A stretch of DNA of 64,000 nucleotides from JACSRF01 sp963695505 (GCA_963695505.1 CAVOGX010000010.1:62001-126000), one strand, 5' to 3'; shown: positions 1 through 9,993, numbered from the stretch's first letter. Translations and numbers: made by a program. The notes: a model not told the origin generated them from the letters alone.

Positions 1-1
1 C

Positions 2-373
2 AGCATTTTTGACCTGGTGGACGCAATTGGCAACCGCAACGGCAAAAAAGCGGCGCTCCTGCTCCAGCAAAAGTTCAACGAAGGTGAAGAGCCTTTTCAA
101 CTCTTTGCTATGTTCGTGCGCCAATTCCGGTTGTTGATTCAGGTCAAGGAGTTGGCCGACGCGGGGGAAAAGCCGCCGGCCATCAGCCAGGCGCTGCGCC
201 TGCACAGCTTTGTGGTGGGTAAAATATTTCAGCAGGCGCGGGGTTTCAGCATGGGCCAGTTGGAGCAAATTTACCGCCACCTGCTGGACATTGACGTAGC
301 CGTAAAGACTGGCCGAAACGACATGGTAACGGCGCTCATCCTCCTGGTAGGCCAATTAACAATGAGCGATTAA
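2..373 (+). CDS. holA: DNA polymerase III delta subunit, C-terminal part (5' truncated by window edge)
   Basis: Delta subunit of the clamp loader, which opens the beta sliding clamp during replication. Only the C-terminal ~123 residues are present. The reading frame is open from base 2. It starts with the conserved block FDLVDAIGNRNGKKA, followed by a helical region with VRQFRLLIQVKEL, HSFVVGKIFQQAR and the final DVAVKTGRNDMVTALILLV segment, all typical of the HolA C-terminal collar domain. The stop codon (371-373) sits in the loop of an inverted repeat shared with the convergent gene that follows. Family assignment rests on these motifs. The N-terminal AAA-like part lies outside the window. 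Confidence 0.85.
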   Translation, partial: SIFDLVDAIGNRNGKKAALLLQQKFNEGEEPFQLFAMFVRQFRLLIQVKELADAGEKPPAISQALRLHSFVVGKIFQQARGFSMGQLEQIYRHLLDIDVAVKTGRNDMVTALILLVGQLTMSD

Positions 374-384
374 CATTGTTAATT
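354..384. terminator. Convergent hairpin overlapping two stop codons
   Basis: A perfect 11-bp inverted repeat (AATTAACAATG at 354-364, CATTGTTAATT at 374-384) with a 9-nt loop. It contains the holA stop and the last codon of the convergent glycosyltransferase gene, so it could terminate both transcripts. There is no long T-run, so intrinsic termination is only probable. Confidence 0.5.
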
Positions 385-2037
385 ATTCCAAAATATCCGC
401 ACTATCTCCGGAGCCACCAACTGCACCCCATTGCCATCCCAATCAAACTGCTCTCCTAAAGCCATTTGCGCAGTTTGCTGCTGCCACTGGCAAACCAGGT
501 TCGGCGTAATTGTCGCCGGGCGCAAGGAAGCCAACCACCCCCCCACGGCACACCATTGGTTAACGTGTACAAAGTCGGGGCGCGTAGCGCGAAAATAGGC
601 GGCAAAATCAGGGACACCGCTTTCCCGGTCGAAATAGTCAAGGATGTTGGCTGAAGTTCGGCCGTCCAGGCTTAAAACCTTCACCCGCTCATCCACAAAA
701 TAACGAAGCTGTACCTCCGTGACGGCAATGGTTGCGTGGAATAGGTTGCTGGCCTGCAAGTCGGCCAGAAGTTGGTCTGTAGCTGCTTTACGTTGGGCGG
801 GAGTGTTGACCAGGTCGAACAGATTAGCTGAGTAATATTGCAGGTTGGCAGGGCCGTAAATAACGTCCAGGGTGCGGTCTGGCACAAAGCGGCCAGGGCC
901 AAGCCGGCGATAATAATCGTATCCACTGGTAGCCAGCAAAAAGAGGATGATGAGGCCAATGAAGGGGCGTACGGCCGTTTCTCGCCAGCGCCTAATCCAC
1001 CCGGCCACCTCTACCAACCCGGCCACCCCCGCCAAAAAGAAGAAGGGGTACAGCGGCAAAAAGTAGCGGCCAAAGGCCTCCGCCCCTACGCCAAAGCTGA
1101 AAAAGAGGAGGCCAAAACCCACCAGCAAAACGGCCGTTCCTTGCGCAAACAGCGCTCGCTCCCCCTTTCGCCAACCAACCCACCAACTAACCAACAAACC
1201 AACTATCCCAATACCCAGCGGCAAAAACGCCGCCGCCAAGGACAGGAGCGCCTTCGGGTGAAAATAAAGCCAGCCGCCCAGCAGGGGCAGCGCCCCCTGG
1301 CGACCCGTGTACAGTCGCGCTACCGAGGAGTCGGTGACGAGCTTGCCCGTAACGCTAAATTGGTAGCCGTACCAGGGCAGCAGCACCAAAGCTGCTAATC
1401 CGGCCAGTAGTAACAAATGTGTGGCTGCCGCGGGCAGGTTAGCTACAAAATCCTGCCTCCGCCGTACCGCAAAAGTCCCCACCAACAGCAGGGCAAACAA
1501 TCCTACGTCAGGGCGCGTGAGCAGCGCCCAGCCCAATAGCAAGCCCATAGCCCCCGCGCGGCGACGGGTCAAATGGCCTGCCAGGGTCAGGCGGTACAGC
1601 CACAGAAGCTGCAGCGCGCCCAGCCCATTTTCTAGTCCGTTGAGAGCATTGGCCACCACGACGGTATGGGCCAGCCACAACGCCGTCACGGCCAGGGAAA
1701 TGGGTTCCGAAAAGTGCCAGGTTTTTCGCGAGAGGCGATAGAGCAGAACGGCCGTTGCCAGCCACACGACCACACCTGTCATCTTCAACAGCAGTGGAGC
1801 CCCCGCCCCTACCAGCAAGTAGTACAGCACCAGCAGCAGCGTCCAGAAAGGGCTGGTCGACGCCACGACCAGTTCTCCACCGGGATTATAGCGAAACGGC
1901 TCTCCGTCCACGAAGCGCTCGGCAATAGCCAGATGCACTTGGGCATCACCCGCCAAAGTCAGCAAAAAAGGGCCGGCGGTTATCAACCCTGCCAGCCCCA
2001 CAACTAGCCACATCCCTTGTTTCTGCTCTTGGCTCAT
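379..2037 (-). CDS. Polytopic membrane glycosyltransferase (GT-C / family 39-like)
   Basis: Predicted multi-pass membrane protein of 552 residues with about ten hydrophobic segments. After the first transmembrane helix comes a periplasmic-side loop with the acidic block GDAQVHLAIAERFVDG followed by a STSPFWT motif. That arrangement resembles GT-C fold glycosyltransferases using lipid-linked sugars (PMT/ArnT/GT39-like), where an acidic residue in the first loop is catalytic. A soluble C-terminal domain of about 150 residues follows the last helix. The gene converges on holA and follows the sensor kinase gene on the same strand with a ~30-bp gap. Donor and acceptor cannot be read from the sequence. 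Family-level call only. Confidence 0.6.
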   Translation of the reverse strand: MSQEQKQGMWLVVGLAGLITAGPFLLTLAGDAQVHLAIAERFVDGEPFRYNPGGELVVASTSPFWTLLLVLYYLLVGAGAPLLLKMTGVVVWLATAVLLYRLSRKTWHFSEPISLAVTALWLAHTVVVANALNGLENGLGALQLLWLYRLTLAGHLTRRRAGAMGLLLGWALLTRPDVGLFALLLVGTFAVRRRQDFVANLPAAATHLLLLAGLAALVLLPWYGYQFSVTGKLVTDSSVARLYTGRQGALPLLGGWLYFHPKALLSLAAAFLPLGIGIVGLLVSWWVGWRKGERALFAQGTAVLLVGFGLLFFSFGVGAEAFGRYFLPLYPFFFLAGVAGLVEVAGWIRRWRETAVRPFIGLIILFLLATSGYDYYRRLGPGRFVPDRTLDVIYGPANLQYYSANLFDLVNTPAQRKAATDQLLADLQASNLFHATIAVTEVQLRYFVDERVKVLSLDGRTSANILDYFDRESGVPDFAAYFRATRPDFVHVNQWCAVGGWLASLRPATITPNLVCQWQQQTAQMALGEQFDWDGNGVQLVAPEIVRIFWNN

Positions 2038-2067
2038 TTACCGGTCCGGTTCCAGAAAAACTCAACC

Positions 2068-4932
2068 CTACCCGCTTTTATAAGCAGGCAGCCACACCCG
2101 AAATGTTGTGCCCTCACCCAATTGGCTTTCAACTTCGATCTCCCCCTGATGCAAATCTACAATTTCTTTGGCGATGGCTAATCCTAAACCTGTGCCTGGA
2201 ATATTGGATGAACCCGTGCGCTGCCCACGGTAAAATCGTTCAAATAAATGCGCTTGGTCTGCGGGTTCTAGCCCTTTCCCGGTGTCCTCCACCTGCAAAC
2301 ATACCCGTTCACCCTTTGCGTCCGAAAATGTACATACTCGCACATAGCCCGTTTTGGTATAGTTTATGGCATTGTTTAGTAAGTTTGTAACCACCTGCGC
2401 AAGCTGGTTACTCTCGCCGTACACAAGGGGTATGGGTTCATCAACAATGACAATCAAATCCAATCCAGCGGCCTCAGCCTGTTGGTGATGAACGGCCGTT
2501 ACCCGCTCAATAACCTCATTTAAGTTTACAAAAGAAAAGTCGAGATTTTCGGGGTCTACGGTTTCCAGGCGAGAGAGGTTCAGAATGTCTTCCACCAATT
2601 GTCCCAAACGTTTAGCCTGATGTTTGAGAATGGTTAAATAATTTTCGCGCTTATTGAGCCTATCCATTTCCAGGAGATCAATATACAGACTGATATTTGT
2701 TATCGGTGTCCGCAGTTCGTGAGAAACATCGGATACAAATTTAGATTTCAACCGGTCAAGCTCTTTGAGCTGCTCATTGGCAAAAGCCAATTCCTGAGTA
2801 CGATAAGTAACTGTTTCCTCTAAAGACTCTAAAACCAACTCCCGTTCCAGTACGCTGGCAGTAATATTGGCCAATGCTCGTAGCAGGCGAACCTCGCCCG
2901 GACTGAAGTGACGCCGGTTTTTTACCTGCAGCAGCATAATCCCCACAAGGCGCTCTCTGGAATGGAGCGGCAACGTAATTGCACTACCCTCATTAAAAAA
3001 AAGCAGCCGCATATTCTCAGGTATTTGCAAGAGAGAATCTGTTAATAGGTCCGTTGAGAAATGAGATTCCCCCCGCGCGGACACTTTACCCACAATACTG
3101 TCTCCCAACCGATAATGCCAATCATACAAATCCATTTGCCCTAACAGGGGGTACCAGCTCCTTACAACAAAAGAATTCTTTTGTTCATTTAGAAGGAAAA
3201 TTGCTCCCGCAGCAATATCCGGTATGGGGAGATTAATGATAATTGTGTGCAGGATCTCGCGGACGGATGGCAGTTGTCTTAGCTCCATTGCCAGGATGCT
3301 GAGGCTTTCTAACTCGGCCACGCGTTGTTGAATTTGCTCTAGCAATCGCGCACGTTCAATGGTTAACGACAGCGCATCTGTGATCTGGCGCAGCAGCGGC
3401 ATCTGTCTTTGGTAATATCCATGTGGATCTTCCCATCCTAACACTAACATGCCTGTAACATGCTGCCCGATTTGCAGAGGCAAGCTGGCGTAAGAGCTGC
3501 TTCCCCCACTTCGTAACAGGATTTCTAATGGGCACATTGTGCTGCTCATAATGCTTGGGTTTAGAAAAAGCTCTCCCGACATCACCCTGTTAGCAGCAGC
3601 CGTGTTTACCGGATCGATGCTTAAACTTGCGCCGCCAATTTTCAAACTGCCATTATCATAAATATTCCGCAGCTTCTTAACATGCTCTTTGAACATGAAC
3701 AGATCCACAAAATTACAAAATGCAATTTCTTTCACCTTCTTGAACACGAAAAACAGTGAATCTTCAAGTTCCATCGTTCCGTTCAAGTGCTGTATGATTT
3801 CGCTCGCAATTTGTAACTCTCGATTTGCCTGCTGAATTATTGCCTGCGCTTCACGCTCATCTGAAAGATCATCCACAGTGCATAAGTACCCAATTTGATC
3901 TTCATAAGGATCGAACACAGGTTTAACCACCAGGTTAAGATGGCGCACCTTGGTCATGCTAGATTCAATCTGGCTGTTTACCTGAATCTGCAAATTGTAT
4001 TTGCCTGATTTCGTCGAAATGGCCTCTGACATATTGATGAGTTCTTGTCGCTGTAAAGGCGCCTGTTTCGCCAGGTGGTTTATAATCATCCTGAGGTTAA
4101 TTATTTTGTGCGCGCTCATTTTAAAATCCAGCAAACGCTGAGCCGCAATATTCGCATCAATAAGCTCTTGTTCCTGGCTAAAAATCAAAATCCCCGTGTC
4201 CGCGGCATCCACTGCCTCTCGCAAGGCGATGGAAACCGGAGAAAATACCTGATAGCGTTTGATGGCTACGGCGCTGACAACGGCCGATAACAACGGCCCA
4301 TTTAAACTAACAATCAGGGGGGAAAACTGGCGAGCCCAACTGCCGACCACCCCGGAAACCATTACGCCCCCAATCAGCAGCCAGGCTGTACGGCGCAGCC
4401 TTTTGTCGCCTTGCGCGCGCAGGGCAAATACGAGTAACGGCACAACAAACCCGATGCTAAGGGCAAATAAGCTGAAGATGTAGGCAGGTACTCCCAGGGG
4501 CCCGGTAAGAAAAACCCGCAGGCTTTGGTAGTTTTCTACGTATAATTCGGGGGGGAAATCAAAAATGAAAGCGGTTCCGAAAATAAGGTCCAGGGCTGTG
4601 ATAATGACGGGAATGATGGCCAAGCTGTAAATAAAAAGGTGAACTGGCTTTCGGCGAAGCAGGGCTGGTCTAAAGGTCGCAAGAATCACCAACCAAACCG
4701 TTGGCCCGGCGGAGATGATCGAAATGGTCTGCATCCAGGCTCCCAAATAAGCCAGTTTGTAAGTCTCCGCAGTGCCTTGAATAAGCGTGCCGCTGGTGCT
4801 TATGACCAGCAGCAGCATAAAGGCAGCATAATAACGATTACGCAAGTCGCGCGCATCGAGCAACAGCACGTATACGAGAAGCGCCATTTCCAGGCATAGG
4901 ACCGGAATCGAAAGATAAATCAACGAGGGCAT
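2068..4932 (-). CDS. Sensor histidine kinase with 7TM-type N-terminus, PAS and GAF domains
   Basis: Membrane-bound hybrid-input histidine kinase of 954 residues. About seven hydrophobic helices fill residues 1-220 (histidine-kinase 7TM-like sensor region). A PAS-like domain follows at ~230-370, then two GAF-like regions (~380-520 and ~540-690). The dimerisation/phosphoacceptor domain carries FVSDVSHELRTP at ~730-745, with the phosphorylated His. The ATPase domain carries the N box (NLLNNAINYT), G1 (VEDTGKGL) and G2 (GTGLGLAI) and ends at ~950. No response regulator gene lies next to it, so its partner must be elsewhere. Signal unknown. The start ATG at 4932 opens directly into the first hydrophobic helix. 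Confidence 0.9.
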   Translation of the reverse strand: MPSLIYLSIPVLCLEMALLVYVLLLDARDLRNRYYAAFMLLLVISTSGTLIQGTAETYKLAYLGAWMQTISIISAGPTVWLVILATFRPALLRRKPVHLFIYSLAIIPVIITALDLIFGTAFIFDFPPELYVENYQSLRVFLTGPLGVPAYIFSLFALSIGFVVPLLVFALRAQGDKRLRRTAWLLIGGVMVSGVVGSWARQFSPLIVSLNGPLLSAVVSAVAIKRYQVFSPVSIALREAVDAADTGILIFSQEQELIDANIAAQRLLDFKMSAHKIINLRMIINHLAKQAPLQRQELINMSEAISTKSGKYNLQIQVNSQIESSMTKVRHLNLVVKPVFDPYEDQIGYLCTVDDLSDEREAQAIIQQANRELQIASEIIQHLNGTMELEDSLFFVFKKVKEIAFCNFVDLFMFKEHVKKLRNIYDNGSLKIGGASLSIDPVNTAAANRVMSGELFLNPSIMSSTMCPLEILLRSGGSSSYASLPLQIGQHVTGMLVLGWEDPHGYYQRQMPLLRQITDALSLTIERARLLEQIQQRVAELESLSILAMELRQLPSVREILHTIIINLPIPDIAAGAIFLLNEQKNSFVVRSWYPLLGQMDLYDWHYRLGDSIVGKVSARGESHFSTDLLTDSLLQIPENMRLLFFNEGSAITLPLHSRERLVGIMLLQVKNRRHFSPGEVRLLRALANITASVLERELVLESLEETVTYRTQELAFANEQLKELDRLKSKFVSDVSHELRTPITNISLYIDLLEMDRLNKRENYLTILKHQAKRLGQLVEDILNLSRLETVDPENLDFSFVNLNEVIERVTAVHHQQAEAAGLDLIVIVDEPIPLVYGESNQLAQVVTNLLNNAINYTKTGYVRVCTFSDAKGERVCLQVEDTGKGLEPADQAHLFERFYRGQRTGSSNIPGTGLGLAIAKEIVDLHQGEIEVESQLGEGTTFRVWLPAYKSG

Positions 4933-5128
4933 GATCTGTTTTTCATGTTTGTAATAATGTTTGGGTAGTCAGTGACCAGTTTACGGCCGTTTTCGTTAAG
5001 TAAGTATAGCGCCAATTTCAAACGCAAAAAACGCTGCTGGGCAAATTAGGCCCAAAATACCAGGCCTGTTCTGGTGTGAAATACATCTGGGCTGTGGCAA
5101 AGCGGCCAATTTGCGGTTTAATTAAGCC

Positions 5129-6349
5129 ATGATCAGGCAGTTGAAGCGGTGGTGGCAAATTCCGGCAGTTAAGTACGGCACGCTAATCTTTCTGGCGGCA
5201 CGACTCTTTTTTACGCTGTGGGCCGCAGTGATGGTCCTGCTGCTGCCCATTCCCACAGAACCGGATGAGGCGGTACGGCCGTATTTAGGTGAAACCCAGC
5301 TCAGTGAGGGGGTGGAAGGGCTGCTGCTCGGCCCGTGGCAGCGCTTTGATACCCAACGATATATGCGCATTGCCCGCGAAGGCTACGCTCAGGAAGAGGA
5401 TTCCGTGTTTCCCCCCCTCTACCCCTGGCTGGTGCGCGGCCTCAGCAATGTGTTGGGCGGCGGCACGGCGGCACGGCTGGCGGCGGGCCTGCTCATCAGT
5501 AACCTAGCCACGCTGGGGCTGCTCATTTTGCTTTACCAGGTGGCAGCCAGCGAATTGGGAGAAAAGCACGCCGCGCGCACGCTGGTCTACCTGGTGCTGT
5601 TTCCCACCGGCTTCTTTCTGTTTGCCGCCTACACGGAGCCGCTCTTTATTTTGCTAGCCCTGGGATCTTTCTGGGCCGGGCGCAACGGCCGTTTCCCACT
5701 GGCGGGCATTTTAGGCTTTCTGGCCGCCGCCACACGGCTGACGGGTTGGGTGCTGGTCGTGCCTCTAGCTTACTTCGTGATCCGTGATCGGTTACCCCTT
5801 ATCCGTAACCAATTTCGGATTTCGGATATCAGATATCGGATTACTGTTTACCGATTGCTGTTCGCCGCCTTACCAGGTATCGCCCTCCTGCTATTCATGG
5901 TTTACCGCTGGTGGTTGGGGCTGCCGCCACTGACCGAGATTTACGGCCGAAACTGGTTCCAAAGCACCGGCATTCCCGGGCAGGACATCCTCACCGCCTT
6001 GCAGACCCTCTTTCTCGGCGGCGAGGTGCGCCGCAACGAAATTATCGCTCTACTGCTGGACACCGCCTGCGCCTTGCTGCTGATTATCACCACAATCCGT
6101 GCTTTTCGGCGGTTAGGGGTCAGCTATGGTCTTTACGCCACCTTACTGCTGCTTTTCATGCTGCTGCCCACCTCGCCCGTCAAGCCGCTGTACTCTTTCT
6201 CGCGCTACACGTTGGCCTTCTTCCCCACCTTCATGCTGCTAGGCCTGTGGGGGCAAAATAGGTGGGCCCACCGCCTGATCCTTTACCTTTTTCTAGCCCT
6301 CACCCTATTTTACAGCGGGCAGTTCTTCATTTGGGGCTGGGTGGCATGA
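5129..6349 (+). CDS. PIG-V-like mannosyltransferase family membrane protein
   Basis: Integral membrane protein of 406 residues with about ten transmembrane segments. It resembles the GPI mannosyltransferase 2 (PIG-V) superfamily. After the first helix there is a loop with DTQRYMRIAREGY, and a later conserved run reads FPTGFFLFAAYTEPLF, both diagnostic of bacterial PIG-V-like proteins. Eukaryotic members transfer mannose from dolichol-phosphate-mannose. Bacterial members probably use polyprenyl-phosphate sugars for cell-surface glycans. The ATG at 5129 is the first in frame and is followed by a basic N-terminus. The gene is divergent from the sensor kinase, separated by ~195 bp carrying one ACGGCCGT copy. 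Confidence 0.75.
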   Translation: MIRQLKRWWQIPAVKYGTLIFLAARLFFTLWAAVMVLLLPIPTEPDEAVRPYLGETQLSEGVEGLLLGPWQRFDTQRYMRIAREGYAQEEDSVFPPLYPWLVRGLSNVLGGGTAARLAAGLLISNLATLGLLILLYQVAASELGEKHAARTLVYLVLFPTGFFLFAAYTEPLFILLALGSFWAGRNGRFPLAGILGFLAAATRLTGWVLVVPLAYFVIRDRLPLIRNQFRISDIRYRITVYRLLFAALPGIALLLFMVYRWWLGLPPLTEIYGRNWFQSTGIPGQDILTALQTLFLGGEVRRNEIIALLLDTACALLLIITTIRAFRRLGVSYGLYATLLLLFMLLPTSPVKPLYSFSRYTLAFFPTFMLLGLWGQNRWAHRLILYLFLALTLFYSGQFFIWGWVA

Positions 6350-6475
6350 AAGCAAGTTACAAGCCAACCAGCCACACCAACCATAACAACCCACTTGCAA
6401 ACCCACCCGCTGCCGACGTATGATTTAACCGAACACTTGACACGTAAAACCCTGATACGCAAAAAGGAAAAAATC

Positions 6476-7631
6476 ATGACAACACCTCCTCTCAACATGA
6501 CCCATCAAAAACAATTCGCCCAGGTAAACGTGCCGCCGCGCCTGCTGCTGGGCCCTGGCCCCTCCAACGCTGACCCACGGGTGCTGCAAACCATGAGCAT
6601 GCCCACCCTCAGTCACCTGGACCCGGCCTTTGTGCCCCTGATGAACGACGTACAGGAACTGCTGCGCTACGCCTGGCAGACGGACAATGATTACACTATC
6701 GCCGTCAGCGGCACGGGCACAGCGGCTATGGAAGCGGCCGTTGCCAATCTCGTAGAGCCCGGTGACGTAGTGCTGGTGGGCGTCATCGGCTACTTTGGCG
6801 AGCGGCTGGTGGACATGGCCGGGCGTCACGGCGCGGACGTGCGCGTCGTCGAAAAAGCGTGGGGCGAAGTTTTTAGCCTGGACGAGGTGGAAGCAGCGTT
6901 GGCGGCCCACAAACCGGCCGTCCTCATGCTGGTGCACGCCGAGACCTCTACCGGCGCTTTGCAGCCCCTGGAGGGCATCGGCGCGCTGTGCCACCAACAC
7001 GGCTGCCTTTTCCTCACCGACAGCGTGACCAGTTTGGGCGCGGCCCCGCTTTTCCTGGATGAATGGGAGGTGGACGTGGCCTACAGCTGCTCGCAAAAGG
7101 GGCTGAGCTGCCCGCCCGGCGCCTCCCCGCTGACCTTTAGTGACCGGGCCATGGCCAAGATAAACGGCCGTTCTCACAAAGTCAGCAGCTTCTACCTGGA
7201 CATCAACCTGCTGGCCAAGTATTGGCTGGGCGAAACCCGTGGCTACCACCACACCATGAGCAGCAACATGATTTACGCCCTGCGTGAAGGGCTGCGCCTG
7301 GTGGCCGAAGAAGGGTTAGAAGCCCGCTGGCAGCGCCACCAAGCCAACGCCGAGCTGTTTTGGGAAGGGCATGGCCGCCATAGACCTGACCTGCCACGTG
7401 CCCGACCCCGCCCTGCGCATCCCCAGCCTGACCACCGTGCGCGTGCCTGATGGCGTGGACGCCGGCGCGGTGGCCAAACGGCTGCTGCGCGAATACAACA
7501 TTGAGGTCGCCGGTGGTTTCAGCAAGCTGGCGGGCAAAGTGTGGCGCGTGGGGCTGATGGGCTACAACAGCCGCCCGGAGAACGTACTGCTGCTGCTGCA
7601 AGCCCTGGAGCGTATTTTGCACGAACGGTGA
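6476..7631 (+). CDS. Class V aminotransferase, alanine/serine-glyoxylate type (single frameshift)
   Basis: PLP-dependent aminotransferase of the alanine-glyoxylate / serine-glyoxylate family. The chosen ATG at 6476 follows an A/G-rich Shine-Dalgarno (AAAAAGGAAA). Visible features are the N-terminal LLLGPGPSNADPRVL, the SGTGTAAMEAA phosphate-binding region, LTDSVTSLGA with the cofactor-binding Asp, and CSQKGLSCPPG with the Schiff-base Lys. The frame breaks near 7363. Dropping one G from a GGG run restores LFWEGMAAIDLTCHV and leads to the normal C-terminus (TVRVPDGVDAGAV...), ending at 7631. All catalytic motifs lie upstream of the break, so a consensus error is more likely than a dead gene. 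The substrate pair is not certain. Confidence 0.8.
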
Positions 7632-7668
7632 CCAGTATTCAGTGTTCAGTGACAGGGCCAAACTGTTT

Positions 7669-7693
7669 ACTGATTACTGCCAACTGATTACTG
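7669..7693. repeat. Near-tandem 11-bp direct repeat ACTGATTACTG
   Basis: ACTGATTACTG occurs at 7669-7679 and again at 7683-7693, just ahead of the serpin Shine-Dalgarno, within a stretch rich in CAGTGTTCAGTGA-type words. Probably a member of a short intergenic repeat family. No function assigned. Confidence 0.5.
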
Positions 7694-7708
7694 AAAGAGG
7701 AGTTTAAG

Positions 7709-8906
7709 ATGGCCCTGGCAAACGTAGTAACCGCAAACAATCAGTTTGGCTTTGATTTGCTGCGCCAGTTGGGCCAGCAGCAGCCGGGCAGCAACATCTT
7801 CATTTCTCCTGCCAGCATTGCTCTGGCACTGGCCATGACCGGCAACGGCGGCAGCGATGCGGCCATGGCCGCCGTGCGCCATACATTGCGCCTGCCTGAT
7901 GAAACGTGGCCAATGCTCAACGAAGCCTTTGGCGCGCTGTGGGCAGAATTAGGCACGGCCGATTCGCAAACCATTCTGGCCATGGGCAACAGCCTGTGGG
8001 CCGAACCCCGCTTCCCCTTTGCCGCCGCTTTTCGCGAGGCTCTACAGCAGCATTTTGGCGCCGAAATTGCCAACCTGGACTTTGGCAACGTGACGCAAGC
8101 CGCCGCTACCATTAACGCCTGGGTAGCAGGCAAAACCCGGGACAAAATCACCGATTTGTTGACGCCCGGAGATTTAATAGAAGCGGTGCTGGTGCTGGTT
8201 AATGCCATCTATTTCAAGGGAAACTGGCAGGCGGTTTTTGACGCGGCGGAAACGCAGCCGGGGGATTTTTACCTGGCCGATGGGCAAGCGAGGCAGATAC
8301 CGCTGATGCGCCGCCGCGGTGAATACCATTATGCCGAACAGCGAGCACGGGCAGATGATCAGCCTGCCTTTTGGCAACGGCCGTTTCTCTTTCCTCGTGC
8401 TGCTGCCCAAACCAAACTTGCCCCTAGCCCAGTTGCAGGACAACCTGACGCCGCAAAACTGGGCTGCCTGGCGGCAGCGGCTGGGCGTGCAGCATCCCTT
8501 TGGACCCAACCAACCGTGGGATCCCCAAGTGATGCAGCGCGGGCGGCAGTCCGGCCTCATTGTGCTGCCTCGCTTCAAGCTGCGCTGCAAGCAGTCCCTG
8601 TTGGGTCACCTGCAAGCGCTGGGATTGACGACCAACGCTTTCCCCCGCATGTCCGCGACCGGGGAAATGCTGTACATCAGCAAAGTCATTCACGAAGCGG
8701 TGCTGGAAGTGAATGAGGAAGGGGCCGAAGCAGCGGCAGCCACGGCCGTGGTCATGGTGCGCAGCATGCCCGATCCTCCTTTCGAGATGGTTGTCAACCA
8801 CCCCTTCTTCTGCGCCATCCAGGACAACTACACCTGCCTCATCCTCTTCATGGGTGCAGTCTATGCCCCGGAAGGAGAAGACATAAGCGCAGGCTCAACA
8901 CCATGA
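7709..8906 (+). CDS. Serpin-family protease inhibitor (single frameshift)
   Basis: Serine/cysteine protease inhibitor of the serpin superfamily, ~398 residues when read through one frameshift. ATG at 7709 follows AAAGAGGAG. The N-terminus has SNIFISPASIALALAM, the classic helix-B region. Then come TILAMGNSLWAE, the shutter-region NAIYFKGNW, the hinge of the reactive-centre loop EVNEEGAEAAAATAV, and the serpin signature FEMVVNHPFFCAI. The loop residues between the hinge and FEMVVNHP (about VVMVRSMPDPP) define inhibitory specificity but P1 cannot be fixed by eye. No signal peptide is visible. The frame shifts near 8335 and one base removed from a CC pair restores it. The intact hinge suggests an inhibitory serpin. 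Confidence 0.88.
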
Positions 8907-8912
8907 ATGAAA

Positions 8913-8967
8913 AGCAAGAGCAAAAGTAAGAACAACTCTCTATCTCTAGCTCTTGCTCTAGACTTTT
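8913..8967 (+). terminator. Probable intrinsic terminator after the serpin gene
   Basis: A 9-bp perfect inverted repeat (AGCAAGAGC at 8913-8921, GCTCTTGCT at 8949-8957) with a 27-nt loop is followed four bases later by a T-run (8963-8967). Orientation and position fit termination of the upstream gene. Confidence 0.5.
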
Positions 8968-9006
8968 TCAAAGGGAACGCGTAAAACTCGCCACTAAAGA
9001 GGAGCC

Positions 9007-9993
9007 ATGCCCACAAATCTCCCCCCTGAATATTACGAAGTCGAGGAACGGTATAAAGCGGCCACCTCCCCGGACGAGAAAATTCGCCTGCTGGAAGAAC
9101 TAATCAGCACCGTGCCCAAGCACAAGGGCACCGACAAGCTGCGCGCCGACATGCGCAAGCGGCTCTCCAAGATGAAATCGGCCGCCCAGGGTTCCAAAGG
9201 CAGCGCCCGCCACCATTCGCCCTACACCATTGACAAGGAAGGCGCGGGACAAGTGGTGGTGGTCGGCCCGGCCAACGTGGGCAAGTCGGCCCTGGTGCAG
9301 GCGCTTACCAACGCCGACCCCGAAGTGTCGCCCGCCCCCTACTCCACCTGGGAACCCACGCCGGGCATGATGCTGGTGCACCACGTGCCTGTGCAGCTCA
9401 TCGACCTGCCGCCTCTGGATCCCAACTACGTAGAACCAACGATGATGGACCTCATTCGCCGCGCCGATCTGATTTTGCTGCTGCTGGATTTGCAAGCGTA
9501 CCCCATCGCCCAACTGGAAGAGTCCCTGGCGTTGTTGGCCGCGTACCGCATTGTGCCCCTGAAGCAAAAGCCGGCCGAAGTGGTAGACCGGCGCATTGTG
9601 TACAAGCCCATTCTCTTTGTGGTGAACAAAAATGATGACGAGGACAGCGACGAGGATTTTGCCGTGCTGTGCGAGCTGTTTGAAGGGGAGTGCGCGCTGC
9701 TGTCGATTTCGGCCGTGACCACCCGCCACCTGGACAAGCTCAAAGAGGCCATTCTGGCCGAATTGGGCGTCATGCGCGTCTTCTCCAAGCCGCCGGGGGA
9801 AGAGCCGGACTTTACCGCGCCTTTCGTCATGAAGAAGGGCAGCACGCTGGAAGAATTCGCCGCCAAGGTGCACAAAGATTTTGTAGATAATCTGAAATCG
9901 GCACGGATTTGGGGCAGCGGCGCTTTTGACGGGCAAATGGTGGGCCGCGACCACGTGCTGGAAGATGGCGACGTAGTGGAACTGCGGGCGTGA
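9007..9993 (+). CDS. TGS-domain GTPase (Obg/DRG-like)
   Basis: Cytosolic P-loop GTPase of 328 residues related to the DRG branch of the Obg family. An N-terminal helical segment (1-75) precedes the G domain. G1/Walker A is GPANVGKS (~94-101), the switch-II region reads IDLPPLD in place of DxxG, G4 is VNKNDD and G5 is ISAVT. The C-terminal ~75 residues form a TGS domain (PFVMKKGSTLEEFAAKVH ... GRDHVLEDGDVVEL), a ubiquitin-like RNA/ribosome-binding module. ATG at 9007 follows the strong site AGAGGAG. DRG proteins associate with ribosomes. The exact role of bacterial members is unclear. It stands alone, with a hairpin after the stop. Confidence 0.85.
   Translation: MPTNLPPEYYEVEERYKAATSPDEKIRLLEELISTVPKHKGTDKLRADMRKRLSKMKSAAQGSKGSARHHSPYTIDKEGAGQVVVVGPANVGKSALVQALTNADPEVSPAPYSTWEPTPGMMLVHHVPVQLIDLPPLDPNYVEPTMMDLIRRADLILLLLDLQAYPIAQLEESLALLAAYRIVPLKQKPAEVVDRRIVYKPILFVVNKNDDEDSDEDFAVLCELFEGECALLSISAVTTRHLDKLKEAILAELGVMRVFSKPPGEEPDFTAPFVMKKGSTLEEFAAKVHKDFVDNLKSARIWGSGAFDGQMVGRDHVLEDGDVVELRA

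Noticed and set aside
838..1398. Plus-strand open frame of ~186 codons opposite the GT39-like gene
   Set aside because: It is a low-complexity Lys/Gln-rich shadow of the membrane-protein coding strand with no ribosome site or family motif.
6425..7252. Minus-strand open frame of ~275 codons opposite the aminotransferase
   Set aside because: His/Arg-rich antisense shadow. The plus strand carries clear PLP-enzyme motifs.
9100..9954. Minus-strand open frame of ~284 codons opposite the TGS GTPase
   Set aside because: Antisense of a well-conserved GTPase, composition driven by GC-rich codon bias.
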